Shown: positions 27,937 to 37,359, numbered from the stretch's first letter. The stretch: DNA of 64,000 bases from Pseudoalteromonas ulvae UL12 (GCF_014925405.1 NZ_AQHJ01000034.1:1-64000), one strand, 5' to 3'. The notes: generated by a model from the sequence alone, not told the origin. Made by a program: numbers and translations.

Positions 27937-28881
27937 ATGTATAAGTTACTAAGAAGTTTGTCTGTATTGGCGTTATTGCCATTGAATTTATTGGCTGGTG
28001 AGCCGATTAATCAAACCCGCGTAATCCAAGGTGATGCGCAAATTAAAATAGAAAGTCCGACGGGTTTATCTGAAATTAAAACGTGGGAAAAAAATGAGTT
28101 TTCAGTTCAAGGCGAATTAGATGATGAAGCGCTCAGTTATGAGCTTGTCGTGCACGATGGCGAGGTTGTGTTTGAAGTGAAAATGCCAAGGCGCTCAAAC
28201 AGCCAAAATCGTAACGGATCACAACTCACATTTTTTGTGCCAACAAACAGCCAAGTTCATTTCGGAGGGATTAATACCGAAGTGGTGATATCGGGCGTGC
28301 AAGGCGGCAGTGATATTGAAACCGTTAATGGTGCGATTGAAGCCAGTGATCTAAGCGGCGATATTCGTCTTAATACTGTTAATGGACGGATTAAAGGCTC
28401 AAAGCTCAATGGGGATATTCGTTACAGTGCAGTAAACGGTAATATTGATGATCGAGATTCAAGGGGCGCACTGCGTTTTGAAGCCGTCAATGGTGATTTA
28501 ACCACTGATACCGAGGCATCATCGTTGCGTGCAGAGAGCGTTAACGGAGAAATCAACTTTACCTTAGCCAATACTCAACGAGTGCAAATTAACACAGTGA
28601 ATGGACAAGCGAATGTAGAGGTCGGGGCTCTGTTACCTGATGCGCAAATAGAGATCGAAACAGTGAGTGGCAGTGTGACATTAAGTTTACCTGAGTCGTT
28701 ATCAGCGAAAGTTGAAGTACAAGCACATGCCGGAGGGAAAATTAGCAATAGCTTAACCACCGACAAAGTGAAAAAAGCAAAATACGGCCCATCGAGCAGC
28801 TTAAAATTTGATATGGGTTCGGCACAAGCTGATATTGAAATTGACACTATTAATGGTCATATCCGTCTGAAAAAGAACTAA
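27937..28881 (+). CDS. Exported DUF4097-family beta-repeat protein
   Basis: The 314-aa protein has a signal peptide (about 1-21, LSVLALLPLNLLAG) and a repeating beta motif of the form x-x-V-N-G-x-I: ETVNGAIEAS, NTVNGRIKGS, SAVNGNIDD, EAVNGDLTT, ESVNGEINF, NTVNGQANV, ETVSGSVTL, DTINGHIRL, spaced about 18-40 residues. This matches DUF4097/adhesin-like solenoids, whose role is unknown. It is third in the ECF sigma/anti-sigma operon, so it may be an envelope sensor or effector of that system. ATG 27937 is preferred over TTG 27928 because AAGG is correctly spaced. Confidence 0.82.
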   Translation: MYKLLRSLSVLALLPLNLLAGEPINQTRVIQGDAQIKIESPTGLSEIKTWEKNEFSVQGELDDEALSYELVVHDGEVVFEVKMPRRSNSQNRNGSQLTFFVPTNSQVHFGGINTEVVISGVQGGSDIETVNGAIEASDLSGDIRLNTVNGRIKGSKLNGDIRYSAVNGNIDDRDSRGALRFEAVNGDLTTDTEASSLRAESVNGEINFTLANTQRVQINTVNGQANVEVGALLPDAQIEIETVSGSVTLSLPESLSAKVEVQAHAGGKISNSLTTDKVKKAKYGPSSSLKFDMGSAQADIEIDTINGHIRLKKN

Positions 28882-28906
28882 GTAACGCGTTTTTTCACTC
28901 TCTTCC

Positions 28907-28943
28907 TCACCTTGTTGCCTTGCCGATAAGGTGAAATCTTTTT
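28907..28943 (+). terminator. Probable terminator after the ECF operon
   Basis: TCACCTT (28907-28913) pairs with AAGGTGA (28928-28934) around a 14-nt loop, followed by AATCTTTTTCT. The long loop makes it weaker than the others in the window. Confidence 0.5.
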
Positions 28944-29012
28944 CTAATTAGTGTTTCCACACCTGAACAGAGCCGATAGAATAGAGCCATTGTTCGTGTA
29001 ATTAGAAACCTC

Positions 29013-30392
29013 ATGGCTAAACCAGATAAACAAGTTGATACCATTAAAATGGCTCCCCATTCAATTGAAGCGGAGCAGTCTGTTTTAGGCGGGCTTATGC
29101 TCGATAATGAAGCATGGGATCGGGTTGCGGAACGTGTTGTTGCGCAAGATTTTTACACTCGTACACACCGTTTTATTTTTGAAGCGATGGAAAAGTTGGC
29201 CGAGCAAGGTCAGCCCATCGATTTAATTACTATTTCTGAAACCCTCGAAAAAAACAATCAGCTCGACAGTATTGGTGGGTTTTCGTATCTAGGTGAAATA
29301 GCGAAAAACACCCCGAGTGCGGCCAATATCAACGCTTATGCCGAGATAGTGCGTGAACGAGCTGTGGTACGAGAAATGATCTCAGTGGCCAATGAAATCG
29401 CCGAAGCGGGCTTCAACCCAGAAGGTCGGGCTAGTCACGAGTTGCTCGATTTAGCTGAAAGCAAAGTGTTTAAAATTGCCGAAAAACGTACCAAGAGCTC
29501 GGAAGGTCCGCAAAATATTCATACCATTTTAGAAAAAACCATTGATAAGATTGAAGAGTTATATCAATCACCACAAGATGGTATTACCGGGGTGAGCTCT
29601 GGTTATTCTGATTTAGATAAAATGACCGCTGGGATGCAACCGTCTGATTTAATTATTGTTGCAGCGCGACCATCGATGGGTAAAACCACGTTTGCAATGA
29701 ACTTGGCAGAACATGCTGCCATGACACAAGATAAACCTGTGGTGATTTTTTCACTTGAGATGCCCTCAGAACAAATCATGATGCGTATGCTTGCATCATT
29801 AGGACGCATTAATCAAACCAAAGTCAGAACAGGGCAACTTGATGATGATGATTGGGCTCGATTATCGTCGACTATGGGGTTATTGATTGAAAAAGGTAAA
29901 ATGTTCGTCGATGATTCGTCAGGCCTGACCCCGACAGAGTTACGCTCACGTGCACGCCGGATTGCCCGAGACAATGGTGGCATTAGTATGATCATGGTCG
30001 ATTACTTGCAGTTGATGCGTGTGCCGAGTTTATCCGATAATCGTACTTTAGAGATTGCTGAAATATCTCGCTCCTTAAAAGCCCTTGCTAAAGAATTAGA
30101 GTGTCCGGTGATTGCGCTGTCTCAGCTCAATCGTACCCTTGAGCAACGTGCCGATAAACGTCCAATCAACTCCGATTTACGTGAGTCAGGATCTATCGAG
30201 CAGGATGCGGATTTAATCATGTTTATTTATCGTGATGAAGTCTATAACGAAGACAGCATGGATAAAGGGGTGGCTGAGATTATCATTGGTAAACAGCGTA
30301 ATGGCCCGATCGGAAAAATACGCTTAACGTTCCAAGGTCAATTTTCGCGCTTTGATAATTATACTGGCCCAGCCATCGACGATGAGTACTAA
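29013..30392 (+). CDS. dnaB: Replicative DNA helicase DnaB
   Basis: The 459-aa hexameric helicase unwinds DNA at the replication fork. It has the N-terminal DnaB domain (PHSIEAEQSVLGGLMLDN), a linker, and the RecA-like C-terminal domain with Walker A ARPSMGKTTFAMN, Walker B MIMVDYLQLM, SQLNRTLEQRADKRP and DLRESGSIEQDADLI. No intein is present. It is followed 3 bp later by alr, the conserved dnaB-alr pair. Confidence 0.97.
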   Translation: MAKPDKQVDTIKMAPHSIEAEQSVLGGLMLDNEAWDRVAERVVAQDFYTRTHRFIFEAMEKLAEQGQPIDLITISETLEKNNQLDSIGGFSYLGEIAKNTPSAANINAYAEIVRERAVVREMISVANEIAEAGFNPEGRASHELLDLAESKVFKIAEKRTKSSEGPQNIHTILEKTIDKIEELYQSPQDGITGVSSGYSDLDKMTAGMQPSDLIIVAARPSMGKTTFAMNLAEHAAMTQDKPVVIFSLEMPSEQIMMRMLASLGRINQTKVRTGQLDDDDWARLSSTMGLLIEKGKMFVDDSSGLTPTELRSRARRIARDNGGISMIMVDYLQLMRVPSLSDNRTLEIAEISRSLKALAKELECPVIALSQLNRTLEQRADKRPINSDLRESGSIEQDADLIMFIYRDEVYNEDSMDKGVAEIIIGKQRNGPIGKIRLTFQGQFSRFDNYTGPAIDDEY

Positions 30393-30395
30393 ATA

Positions 30396-31472
30396 ATGCG
30401 TTTGGCGACAGCCGAAATCAGCTTTAGCGCCTTGGCGCACAACTTTAATAAAGTAAAGCAATTTGCTCCCAATAGTCAGATCATGGCCGTTTTAAAGGCT
30501 AATGCGTATGGTCATGGCTTAGTGCGTATCGCACAGCGTTTAGATCAAGCTGATGCATTTGCGGTCGCTCGTATTGATGAAGCACTTGCACTGCGAGCAG
30601 GTGGCTTGGTTAAGCCTATCGTGTTACTCGAAGGTTTTTTTGAGCCTCAAGACTTACCTATATTATTGGCCAATAACTTTCAAACGATTATTCATGATCG
30701 CTCACAACTAGAAGCTCTTTTGGCTAGTGAGCTCGATGGCCAGCTTATTACTTGGCTCAAAGTCGATACGGGGATGCATCGTTTAGGTGTGACCCCCGAA
30801 GAATTTGATGATGTGTATCAGGATTTATTGGCGTGTCAGAATGTGCATCCCGCGATTCGTTTAATGACTCACTTTGCGTGTGCGGATGATTTGAATAACA
30901 GTAAAACTCAACAGCAACTCGAACTTTTCAAACAATTAGTACAGGGGAAAGCTCAGCAGCATTGCTTAGCGAACTCTGCCGCTATTGTGGGCTGGCCTGA
31001 TAGCCACGGTGAGTGGGTGCGTCCTGGTTTGATGGTGTATGGCGTATCTCCGATGCTGAACTGTGTTGGCGCGGATCATCAATTACAACCTGTTATGCGT
31101 TTAAAAACCCGAGTTATCTCAATACGTCAAATTAAAAAAGGCGATGCGATAGGCTATGGTTCGACTTGGCAAAGTCCACGAGACACCACTATTGGCGTCA
31201 TCGCCATCGGCTACGGTGATGGGTACCCTCGTCATGCGCCAACAGGCACACCAATAATAGTGAATGGCCAGCAAGTACCTTTGGTTGGTCGAGTCTCTAT
31301 GGATATGATTACTGTCGATTTAGGCCCCGTTACCGAGGCTAAAATAGGGGACGAAGCGATTTTATGGGGACCTGAATTGCCGGTCGAAATCGTTGCGCAG
31401 CATGCAGGAACGATCCCGTATGAACTGCTGTGTAATATTACCCCCAGAGTTGATTATTTATATCGAGAATAA
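30396..31472 (+). CDS. alr: Alanine racemase (PLP-dependent)
   Basis: The 358-aa enzyme makes D-alanine for peptidoglycan. The PLP-binding lysine lies in AVLKANAYGHG near residue 34. Further signatures are VDTGMHRLG, MTHFACADD, NSAAI, RPGLMVYG, GYGSTW and VGRVSMDMITVDLG. It sits directly after dnaB and is probably cotranscribed. Whether this is the biosynthetic Alr or a DadX-like paralogue cannot be told from sequence; the dnaB neighbourhood favours alr. Confidence 0.95.
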   Translation: MRLATAEISFSALAHNFNKVKQFAPNSQIMAVLKANAYGHGLVRIAQRLDQADAFAVARIDEALALRAGGLVKPIVLLEGFFEPQDLPILLANNFQTIIHDRSQLEALLASELDGQLITWLKVDTGMHRLGVTPEEFDDVYQDLLACQNVHPAIRLMTHFACADDLNNSKTQQQLELFKQLVQGKAQQHCLANSAAIVGWPDSHGEWVRPGLMVYGVSPMLNCVGADHQLQPVMRLKTRVISIRQIKKGDAIGYGSTWQSPRDTTIGVIAIGYGDGYPRHAPTGTPIIVNGQQVPLVGRVSMDMITVDLGPVTEAKIGDEAILWGPELPVEIVAQHAGTIPYELLCNITPRVDYLYRE

Positions 31473-31627
31473 ATGTGTCGAGGTAGTTTATTTCTTTGTC
31501 GCGTTATTCGTCTATTTCGTCTGCTTATCTCACCTGTGCATTTGAATAACAACTTAGCTAATCATGGCTAGAAATTGTCTGTTATTTATGCTTTATTAAC
31601 ATTATGGTGTGATGAGCTGAGGTGCAA

Positions 31628-32017
31628 ATGGAGTATTTAAAAACAATCATTTACGTTGATGATGTCGAAGAAACCCTCGACTTTTATTATCAAGCATTTG
31701 GCATTGTTGCACTGGTGCTTGATGAATCCGGTCAATATGGTGAGCTAGATACTGGCGCAGTGAAATTAGGCTTTGCTGCTCATCCCTTAGCGCAATCTCA
31801 TTTCAAACAAAGTTATATTCGGGCGCAGCCAAAACAACCCGCATTAGGATTTGAAATTGTGTTCCAAAGTGACAATGTTATTGCAGCATACGACAAAGCC
31901 ATTCAAGCGGGAGCTGAGCCACTTGCGCCTCCTGTAGAAAAACCATGGGGGCAAACAGTTGCGTATGTTCGCTCAATCGAAGGGACGCTGATTGCGCTTA
32001 GTAGTGATGCTGAATAA
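31628..32017 (+). CDS. VOC-superfamily (glyoxalase/dioxygenase fold) protein
   Basis: The 129-aa protein has paired beta-alpha-beta modules: LKTIIYVDDVEETLDFYYQAFGI at the N-terminus, then FEIVFQSDNVIAAYDKAIQAGAEPLAPPVEKPWGQTVAYVRSIEGTLIAL at the C-terminus (in words: the VOC repeat with D-P-x-G replaced by SIEGT). It resembles glyoxalase/bleomycin-resistance proteins; the substrate is unknown. ATG 31628 is preferred over GTG 31622 because TGAGG is better spaced. It is a single gene, convergent with argE. Confidence 0.85.
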   Translation: MEYLKTIIYVDDVEETLDFYYQAFGIVALVLDESGQYGELDTGAVKLGFAAHPLAQSHFKQSYIRAQPKQPALGFEIVFQSDNVIAAYDKAIQAGAEPLAPPVEKPWGQTVAYVRSIEGTLIALSSDAE

Positions 32018-32030
32018 AAACTTGAGCTAA

Positions 32031-32069
32031 GCAGGCAAAATCCACTTGAGTGTATTGAATGTTGCCTGC
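32031..32069. repeat. Inverted repeat between convergent genes
   Basis: GCAGGCAA (32031-32038) and TTGCCTGC (32062-32069) are perfect 8-bp inverted arms around 23 nt that include the small palindrome CACTTGAGTG. The location between convergent VOC and argE genes suggests a bidirectional termination or pause hairpin, though T-runs are poor. Confidence 0.5.
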
Positions 32070-32094
32070 AGCAATTCTTAATCTTTCCGTTTAA

Positions 32095-33240
32095 TTAAAA
32101 ACAGCTTTGTAAAATTAACTCTTTAATCATTGCCTGAGTAGGCTTTATTTTTTCGACAGCTAAAAACTCATCAGGCTGGTGAGCTTGTCGAATAGATCCT
32201 GGTCCCATCACAATAGTTTGACATCCTAACTGCTGAATAAAAGGCGCTTCAGTACAGTAATTAACGGCCTGTGCAGGCTGCCCCGAAATAGCTTCAGCGA
32301 GTTTCACTAAACTACTGTCGGTTGTGCCAGTGAATGCTGGGATAGGATCATGTAAATCAATCACCTCAACAGAATTTGGATAGCGCTCATTAATACTTTG
32401 TACGGCATTAAGAAGCAAAGCCTGTAGTTCTGGGATGCTAATGCCAGGGAGTGGGCGGATATCAATATGCAGCTCGCAGCAGCCACAAATTCTATTGGCA
32501 TTGTCACCACCATGAATGTGACCTAAGTTGAGCGTTGGATATGGAACTGCAAAGTGACTAATTGAATAGTTATTCTTTAATTGCTCTTTAAGCTTGAGCA
32601 AGTTTGCGGTGACTAGATGCATGATTTCAATCGCGTTGAGCCCTGCATCAGGATCGGAGCTATGACCCGCTTTACCTATCACTCTAATGGCTGCAGACAT
32701 ATGGCCCTTGTGCATAAAAACGGGAACCATATCAGTCGGTTCGCCAATAATGCACCGCTCAGGTTTTAAGTTGTCGTGCTTGGCTATTTGCTGTGCCCCA
32801 GCCATAGTGGTTTCTTCATCTGCGGTTGCAAGAATGATTAAAGGCTTTTTTTGTTTCGTTAAATCAATTGATTGAAGTGCATCAAAAATAAAAGCAAAAA
32901 AACCTTTCATATCGATGCTGCCTAAACCGTAAAGTTTATCTTCCCTTAACGTTAACTGAAATGGGTCGACTTGCCAGCGGCTGTCATCAAAAGGCACAGT
33001 ATCTGTGTGGCCTGCGAGCATTAAACCGCCATCACCATCACCTAACTTAGCGATCAGATTGAATTTTCCAGGAGCATCACTGAGTTCTGATATCTCGCAC
33101 TGGAATCCTAGCGATTCAGCCCAAGTCGCAATTAAGTCAATGACACCACGATTGCTTAAATTGAGATGCTCGACAGTGGCGCTGATCGAGGGTGATGCAA
33201 TGAGTTGTTGGTACATATCAAGAAACGTTGGCTGAGCCAT
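32095..33240 (-). CDS. argE: Acetylornithine deacetylase ArgE
   Basis: The 381-aa M20-family zinc hydrolase removes the acetyl group from N-acetylornithine in the linear arginine pathway. Motifs: [33 protein letters not shown] (catalytic Glu pair), IIGEPTDM, and GKAGHSSDP in the lid domain. The start is ATG 33240 ([13 protein letters not shown]) with GGGG upstream; the eight-codon upstream extension is not needed. It is divergent from argCBFGH, with a shared control region carrying candidate ArgR boxes. Confidence 0.95.
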   Translation of the reverse strand: MAQPTFLDMYQQLIASPSISATVEHLNLSNRGVIDLIATWAESLGFQCEISELSDAPGKFNLIAKLGDGDGGLMLAGHTDTVPFDDSRWQVDPFQLTLREDKLYGLGSIDMKGFFAFIFDALQSIDLTKQKKPLIILATADEETTMAGAQQIAKHDNLKPERCIIGEPTDMVPVFMHKGHMSAAIRVIGKAGHSSDPDAGLNAIEIMHLVTANLLKLKEQLKNNYSISHFAVPYPTLNLGHIHGGDNANRICGCCELHIDIRPLPGISIPELQALLLNAVQSINERYPNSVEVIDLHDPIPAFTGTTDSSLVKLAEAISGQPAQAVNYCTEAPFIQQLGCQTIVMGPGSIRQAHQPDEFLAVEKIKPTQAMIKELILQSCF

Positions 33241-33270
33241 AAAAACCCCAAAATAATTATGCAAGATTGT

Positions 33271-33311
33271 TGCATATTAATTTAAATCTATTTATGCTGC
33301 ATATCAATTCA
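33271..33311. promoter_or_regulatory. Candidate tandem ArgR boxes in argE-argC divergent region
   Basis: TGCATATTAATTTA (33271-33284) and TGCATATCAATTCA (33298-33311) each match 12 of 14 positions of the ARG-box core TGAATWWWWATTCA. The start-to-start distance is 27 bp, larger than the 21 bp usual for paired E. coli boxes. A weaker, palindromic CATAAATTTTATG lies at about 33340-33352. The site would repress both argE and argCBFGH when arginine is abundant. Confidence 0.6.
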
Positions 33312-33425
33312 TTTTAGTAAGCAGCATCGTTTTTTTGTCATAAATTTTATGCACTGTGACGATAGCAGTTTTCTATTATTAGCAAAGTAAAATTAGTGCA
33401 GTGAGAGCTGTTTTTTTGAGGTGTC

Positions 33426-34442
33426 ATGAACGTCATTATTGTTGGTGCAAGTGGTTATAGTGGGGCTGAGTTGGCGAGGTTAGTCGCAAGTCATCCTAAA
33501 TTAATCTTAGCGGGTCTATTTGTGTCTGAGCAAAGCTTAGATCAAGGCAAAGCGCTCAGTGATTTATATCCTCAATATACCGGCTTGATTGACTTACCAC
33601 TTCAGCCATTAAATTCAAGTGCTTTGCAGTTTATTGCACAGCACGCAGATTATGTTTGTTTATGCACAGAGCATAAAGTCAGTGTTGATTTAGCTCCACA
33701 GTTTCTTGAAATGGGAAAACGAGTCTTTGATCTATCAGGCGGATTTCGTTTAAGCAGTGATGAAGATTATCAACGTTATTATGGTTTTAGTCATTCACAA
33801 CCAGAGTTATTAGCACAGGCGGCTTATGGTTTAGCAGAATGGAATGCGCATGCCATTGCAAAAGCACAGTTAGTTGCTGTTGCTGGGTGTTATCCAACCG
33901 CGGCACTTAATGCTTTAAAGCCTCTAGTGAATGCTGGGTTAGTGAGTGATTTTCCGATTATTATTAACGCAGTATCAGGTGTCAGTGGCGCTGGGCGTAA
34001 AGCAAACATTGCCACTGGGTTTTGTGAAGTCAGTCTAAAAGCCTATGGTTTGTTTAATCACAGGCATAGCCCAGAAATTGCTCGCTATTTAAATCATGAC
34101 GTGCTGTTTACACCGCATCTAGGTAATTTTCCTCGCGGAATTTTAGAGACTATTTATGTTCATCTAAAGGAAGGGGTGAGCTCTGAGCAAGTGACGGATG
34201 CTTACCAGTGTTTGGCTCAAGAACCTTTGATTAGATTATTAGGTGACAAGATCCCATCGATTAATGGTGTGGTCAATCAAGCGTTTGTAGATATTGGTTG
34301 GCAGCAGCAAGGCAATATGCTGATAGTGATGAGTGCAATAGATAACCTCCTAAAAGGTGCGGCTGGGCAGGCGTTACAGTGTATGAATATTGCTATGGGG
34401 CTTCCCGCACACTTCACTTTAGTTGGAGGTCAACATGACTAA
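33426..34442 (+). CDS. argC: N-acetyl-gamma-glutamyl-phosphate reductase ArgC
   Basis: The 338-aa NADPH-dependent enzyme has N-terminal Rossmann motif IIVGASGYSGAELARL, catalytic Cys in VAVAGCYPTAAL, and GVSGAGRKA and HRHSPEI downstream. It carries out the third step of arginine synthesis. It is the first gene of the argCBFGH series, and its stop overlaps the argB start by 8 nt. Confidence 0.96.
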   Translation: MNVIIVGASGYSGAELARLVASHPKLILAGLFVSEQSLDQGKALSDLYPQYTGLIDLPLQPLNSSALQFIAQHADYVCLCTEHKVSVDLAPQFLEMGKRVFDLSGGFRLSSDEDYQRYYGFSHSQPELLAQAAYGLAEWNAHAIAKAQLVAVAGCYPTAALNALKPLVNAGLVSDFPIIINAVSGVSGAGRKANIATGFCEVSLKAYGLFNHRHSPEIARYLNHDVLFTPHLGNFPRGILETIYVHLKEGVSSEQVTDAYQCLAQEPLIRLLGDKIPSINGVVNQAFVDIGWQQQGNMLIVMSAIDNLLKGAAGQALQCMNIAMGLPAHFTLVGGQHD

Positions 34443-35196
34443 GTGGGTGATTAAACTCGGTGGTGCAGTCTTAAACTGTGAAGATGCAGCCGCAGCGTTA
34501 TTTAAGGTAATGAGTGAGCAGAAAGATGCACAATTTATTATTGTGCATGGCGGCGGTTCGTTGGTTGATACCTGGTTACAAGATGCCGGTTTTGTAAGCA
34601 GTAAGCACGAAGGGTTGCGCATTAGCCCCCGTGAGCAAATGCCTTATATTGTTGGTGCGTTGGCTGGTTGCGCAAATAAGCAATTGATGGCACAAGCTAT
34701 CGCTTCAAAAATGATACCTATTGGGATTAGCTTATTTGAAGCGGGCATAACGAGCACTCAAAAGCTAAAAGCGCTTGGGTTAGTGGGAACCTGTAGTGAA
34801 GGCTGCATTAATTTGGTGCCCACGTTGTTAGAAAAAAACATGTTACCGATTATTAGTTCAATTGGCTTTGATAGCGACGGAACTTGGTACAACGTCAATG
34901 CCGATGAAGCTGCTGCAGCGATTGCAAAAAGTTTAGATGCAGAGCTTATTTTTATGACGGACGTAGAAGCAGTACTGGATGCAAATAAACAGCCATTACA
35001 TCAATTAGATGCGCTGCAAATTAGTGAACTAATTAATTCAGGAGTGATTCAGGGTGGGATGCAAGTCAAAGTAGAGACTAGCTTACTCGCTGCCCAACAT
35101 TTACGACGAGGTGTTTATATTTCGAGTTGGCAAAAGCCTGAAAACTTAAACGCTCTGCTTAATCAAGAGCACGTAGGAACCAAAATCGTCCCATAG
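34435..35196 (+). CDS. argB: Acetylglutamate kinase ArgB
   Basis: The 253-aa amino-acid kinase starts MTKWVIKLGGAVL. Motifs: IVHGGGSLVDTWL, YNVNADEAAAAIA and MTDVEAVLD, then GGMQVKVETSLLA near the C-terminus. A GGAGGT site at 34425-34430 fixes ATG 34435, rather than TTG 34423, as the start. The short E. coli-like form lacks the N-terminal helix found in arginine-inhibited hexameric kinases, so feedback inhibition probably acts elsewhere. Confidence 0.95.
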   Translation: MTKWVIKLGGAVLNCEDAAAALFKVMSEQKDAQFIIVHGGGSLVDTWLQDAGFVSSKHEGLRISPREQMPYIVGALAGCANKQLMAQAIASKMIPIGISLFEAGITSTQKLKALGLVGTCSEGCINLVPTLLEKNMLPIISSIGFDSDGTWYNVNADEAAAAIAKSLDAELIFMTDVEAVLDANKQPLHQLDALQISELINSGVIQGGMQVKVETSLLAAQHLRRGVYISSWQKPENLNALLNQEHVGTKIVP

Positions 35197-35204
35197 GAAT
35201 GAAT

Positions 35205-36125
35205 ATGTTACAGCATTATTTACACGGATTAGAGCTGAACAAACAGCAATTATTAACTTTACTGAGCCTTGCGCAAAAAATTAAAGCGCATCCACAAGAT
35301 TTTAATCAAGCACTCGCTGGCAAGTCAGTGGTGACATTGTTTGAAAAGCCGAGTTTACGAACACGTTTGTCGTTTGATATTGGCATTAATAAATTGGGCG
35401 GCCATGCTGTGTATCTTGATCAGCAAAATGGTGGAATGGGTAGTCGTGAATCTGTCAAAGATTTCGCACTAAATATTTCCACTTGGGCAGATTGTATTGT
35501 TGCGCGCGTGAATGAGCATGTGACATTAAAAGATTTAGCTGAATATGCCAATGTACCGGTCGTCAATAGCTTGTGTGATTTATATCACCCTTGCCAAGCG
35601 TTAGCTGACTTTTTGACACTCCAAGAAGTGCATGGTGATGTGAGTGAGCTAAAGTTAGCTTATTTCGGTGAAGGCAATAACGTAACGCATTCATTGATGT
35701 TATTAGCGGCCACACTCGGAACTGATTTTGTTGCAGTGTGTCCAAAAGGGCATTCACCTGATGCACAAATAGTCAAACAAGCTGAATTGATTGCTTCTGC
35801 AAACGGTGCGTCTATTCAAGTGAGCGATCGCATTGAAGCGGCTGTAGGTGCCAATGCAGTGTACACAGATACATGGGTTTCGATGGGCGATAATACGCCA
35901 CTCAAAGTGGTTAAAGATAAGTACATGCCATATCAGGTCAATCAAGAACTTGTTGATTTAACTGGAGCAAGCAGTGTACTTCATTGCCAACCAGCGCATC
36001 GTGAAATAGAAATCACTTCGCAAGTTATGGATGGCCCAGCATCAAAAATTATTCAACAAGCAGAAAATCGCATGCATGCGCAAAATGCCTTGCTTGTTAC
36101 TTTATTAAATCCAAATTTTGTTTAA
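35205..36125 (+). CDS. argF: Ornithine carbamoyltransferase ArgF (variant motifs)
   Basis: The 306-aa enzyme is assigned as the carbamoyltransferase of arginine synthesis, between argB and argG. It has LFEKPSLRTRLSFD where most OTCases read STRTR, LYHPCQALADF (canonical HPxQ), and LHCQPAHR in place of the usual HCLPAHR. The Cys, His and Arg ligands remain. The changes appear to be a lineage variant, as I recall similar sequences in other Alteromonadales. ATG 35205 is favoured over ATG 35199 by spacing from AGGA. Confidence 0.9.
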   Translation: MLQHYLHGLELNKQQLLTLLSLAQKIKAHPQDFNQALAGKSVVTLFEKPSLRTRLSFDIGINKLGGHAVYLDQQNGGMGSRESVKDFALNISTWADCIVARVNEHVTLKDLAEYANVPVVNSLCDLYHPCQALADFLTLQEVHGDVSELKLAYFGEGNNVTHSLMLLAATLGTDFVAVCPKGHSPDAQIVKQAELIASANGASIQVSDRIEAAVGANAVYTDTWVSMGDNTPLKVVKDKYMPYQVNQELVDLTGASSVLHCQPAHREIEITSQVMDGPASKIIQQAENRMHAQNALLVTLLNPNFV

Positions 36126-36134
36126 GAGATCAAC

Positions 36135-37340
36135 ATGAGTTCAATTAAAAAAGTCGTTTTAGCCTATTCAGGTGGATTGGATACCTCAGCCATTGTGCCT
36201 TGGTTAAAAGAGAATTATGGCTGTGAAGTAGTTGCCTTTGTTGCCGATGTGGGTCAGGGCGCCGAAGAGCTTGAAGGTGTTGAAGCCAAAGCGCTGGCTT
36301 CTGGTGCGTCAGAATGTCATATCGTAGATCTCAAAGAGGCGATGGTTGCCGAGTATATTTATCCAACCCTTAAAACAGGGGCTATCTACGAAGGCACCTA
36401 TTTACTGGGGACTTCTATGGCACGCCCGATAATAGCTAAAGCACAAGTAGAAATAGCCCGAAAAGTTGGTGCAGATGCACTTTCACATGGTTGTACAGGT
36501 AAAGGCAACGATCAAGTGCGCTTTGAAGGCTGTTTTGCAGCACTTGCCCCGGATCTTAAAGTCATTGCACCTTGGCGCGAATGGGATTTAACCAGCCGAG
36601 AGTCGTTGCTTGATTATTTAGCGGAACGTGATATTCCATGTTCGGCTTCAGCGACCAAAATTTATAGCCGAGATGCTAATGCTTGGCATATTTCTCATGA
36701 AGGTGGCGAGCTTGAAAATCCTTGGTGCCAGCCAAGTGAGCAAGTGTGGACGTGGACAAACTCACCAGAGCAAGCACCAGATCGCGCTGAGTTAGTGACC
36801 TTATCTGTAAAACAAGGTGAAGTCGTTGCGGTAAATGGTGAAACCTTATCGCCTTATGACTGTTTAGTGAAACTAAATACATTAGCGTCGGTTCATGGTA
36901 TCGGTCGAATTGATATTGTAGAAAATCGCTTAGTAGGCATGAAGTCTCGAGGCTGTTATGAAACGCCGGGCGGAACGGTGATGATGGCTGCTTTACAAGC
37001 AATTGATGAATTAGTTCATGATAAAGCCAGCCGTAAATGGAAAGCGACGCTGGGCGGTGAGTTTTCTCACTTGGTTTATGATGGCCGTTGGTTTACCCCG
37101 CTTAAGGATTCTATTTTAGCGGGTGCTGAAGCGCTAAGCGCTGTCGCGACAGGCGAAGTGGTGTTAAAAATGTATAAAGGCCAAGTGACGGCTGTGCAAA
37201 AGCAATCACCAAATAGTTTATATAGTGAGGACTTTGCGACGTTTGGTGCTGATGATGTTTATGACCAATCACATGCCGAAGGATTTATTCGTTTGTATTC
37301 ATTAGCGAGTCGAATTTCTGCCTTAAATAAAGCGAAATAA
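36135..37340 (+). CDS. argG: Argininosuccinate synthase ArgG
   Basis: The 401-aa enzyme joins citrulline and aspartate using ATP. Signatures are the N-type P-loop [45 protein letters not shown] and YETPGGT. Length and motifs match the typical bacterial form rather than the longer E. coli type. A terminator lies between argG and argH, so argH may have reduced expression or its own promoter. Confidence 0.96.
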   Translation: MSSIKKVVLAYSGGLDTSAIVPWLKENYGCEVVAFVADVGQGAEELEGVEAKALASGASECHIVDLKEAMVAEYIYPTLKTGAIYEGTYLLGTSMARPIIAKAQVEIARKVGADALSHGCTGKGNDQVRFEGCFAALAPDLKVIAPWREWDLTSRESLLDYLAERDIPCSASATKIYSRDANAWHISHEGGELENPWCQPSEQVWTWTNSPEQAPDRAELVTLSVKQGEVVAVNGETLSPYDCLVKLNTLASVHGIGRIDIVENRLVGMKSRGCYETPGGTVMMAALQAIDELVHDKASRKWKATLGGEFSHLVYDGRWFTPLKDSILAGAEALSAVATGEVVLKMYKGQVTAVQKQSPNSLYSEDFATFGADDVYDQSHAEGFIRLYSLASRISALNKAK

Positions 37341-37359
37341 TTAACGGCGAGTTTTTTTT

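Noticed and set aside
28922..28979. Two GCCGATA sigma-28-like -10 elements upstream of dnaB
   Set aside because: No TAAA or TCAAG element lies 15 bp upstream of either, and the first falls within the loop and 3' arm of the terminator hairpin.
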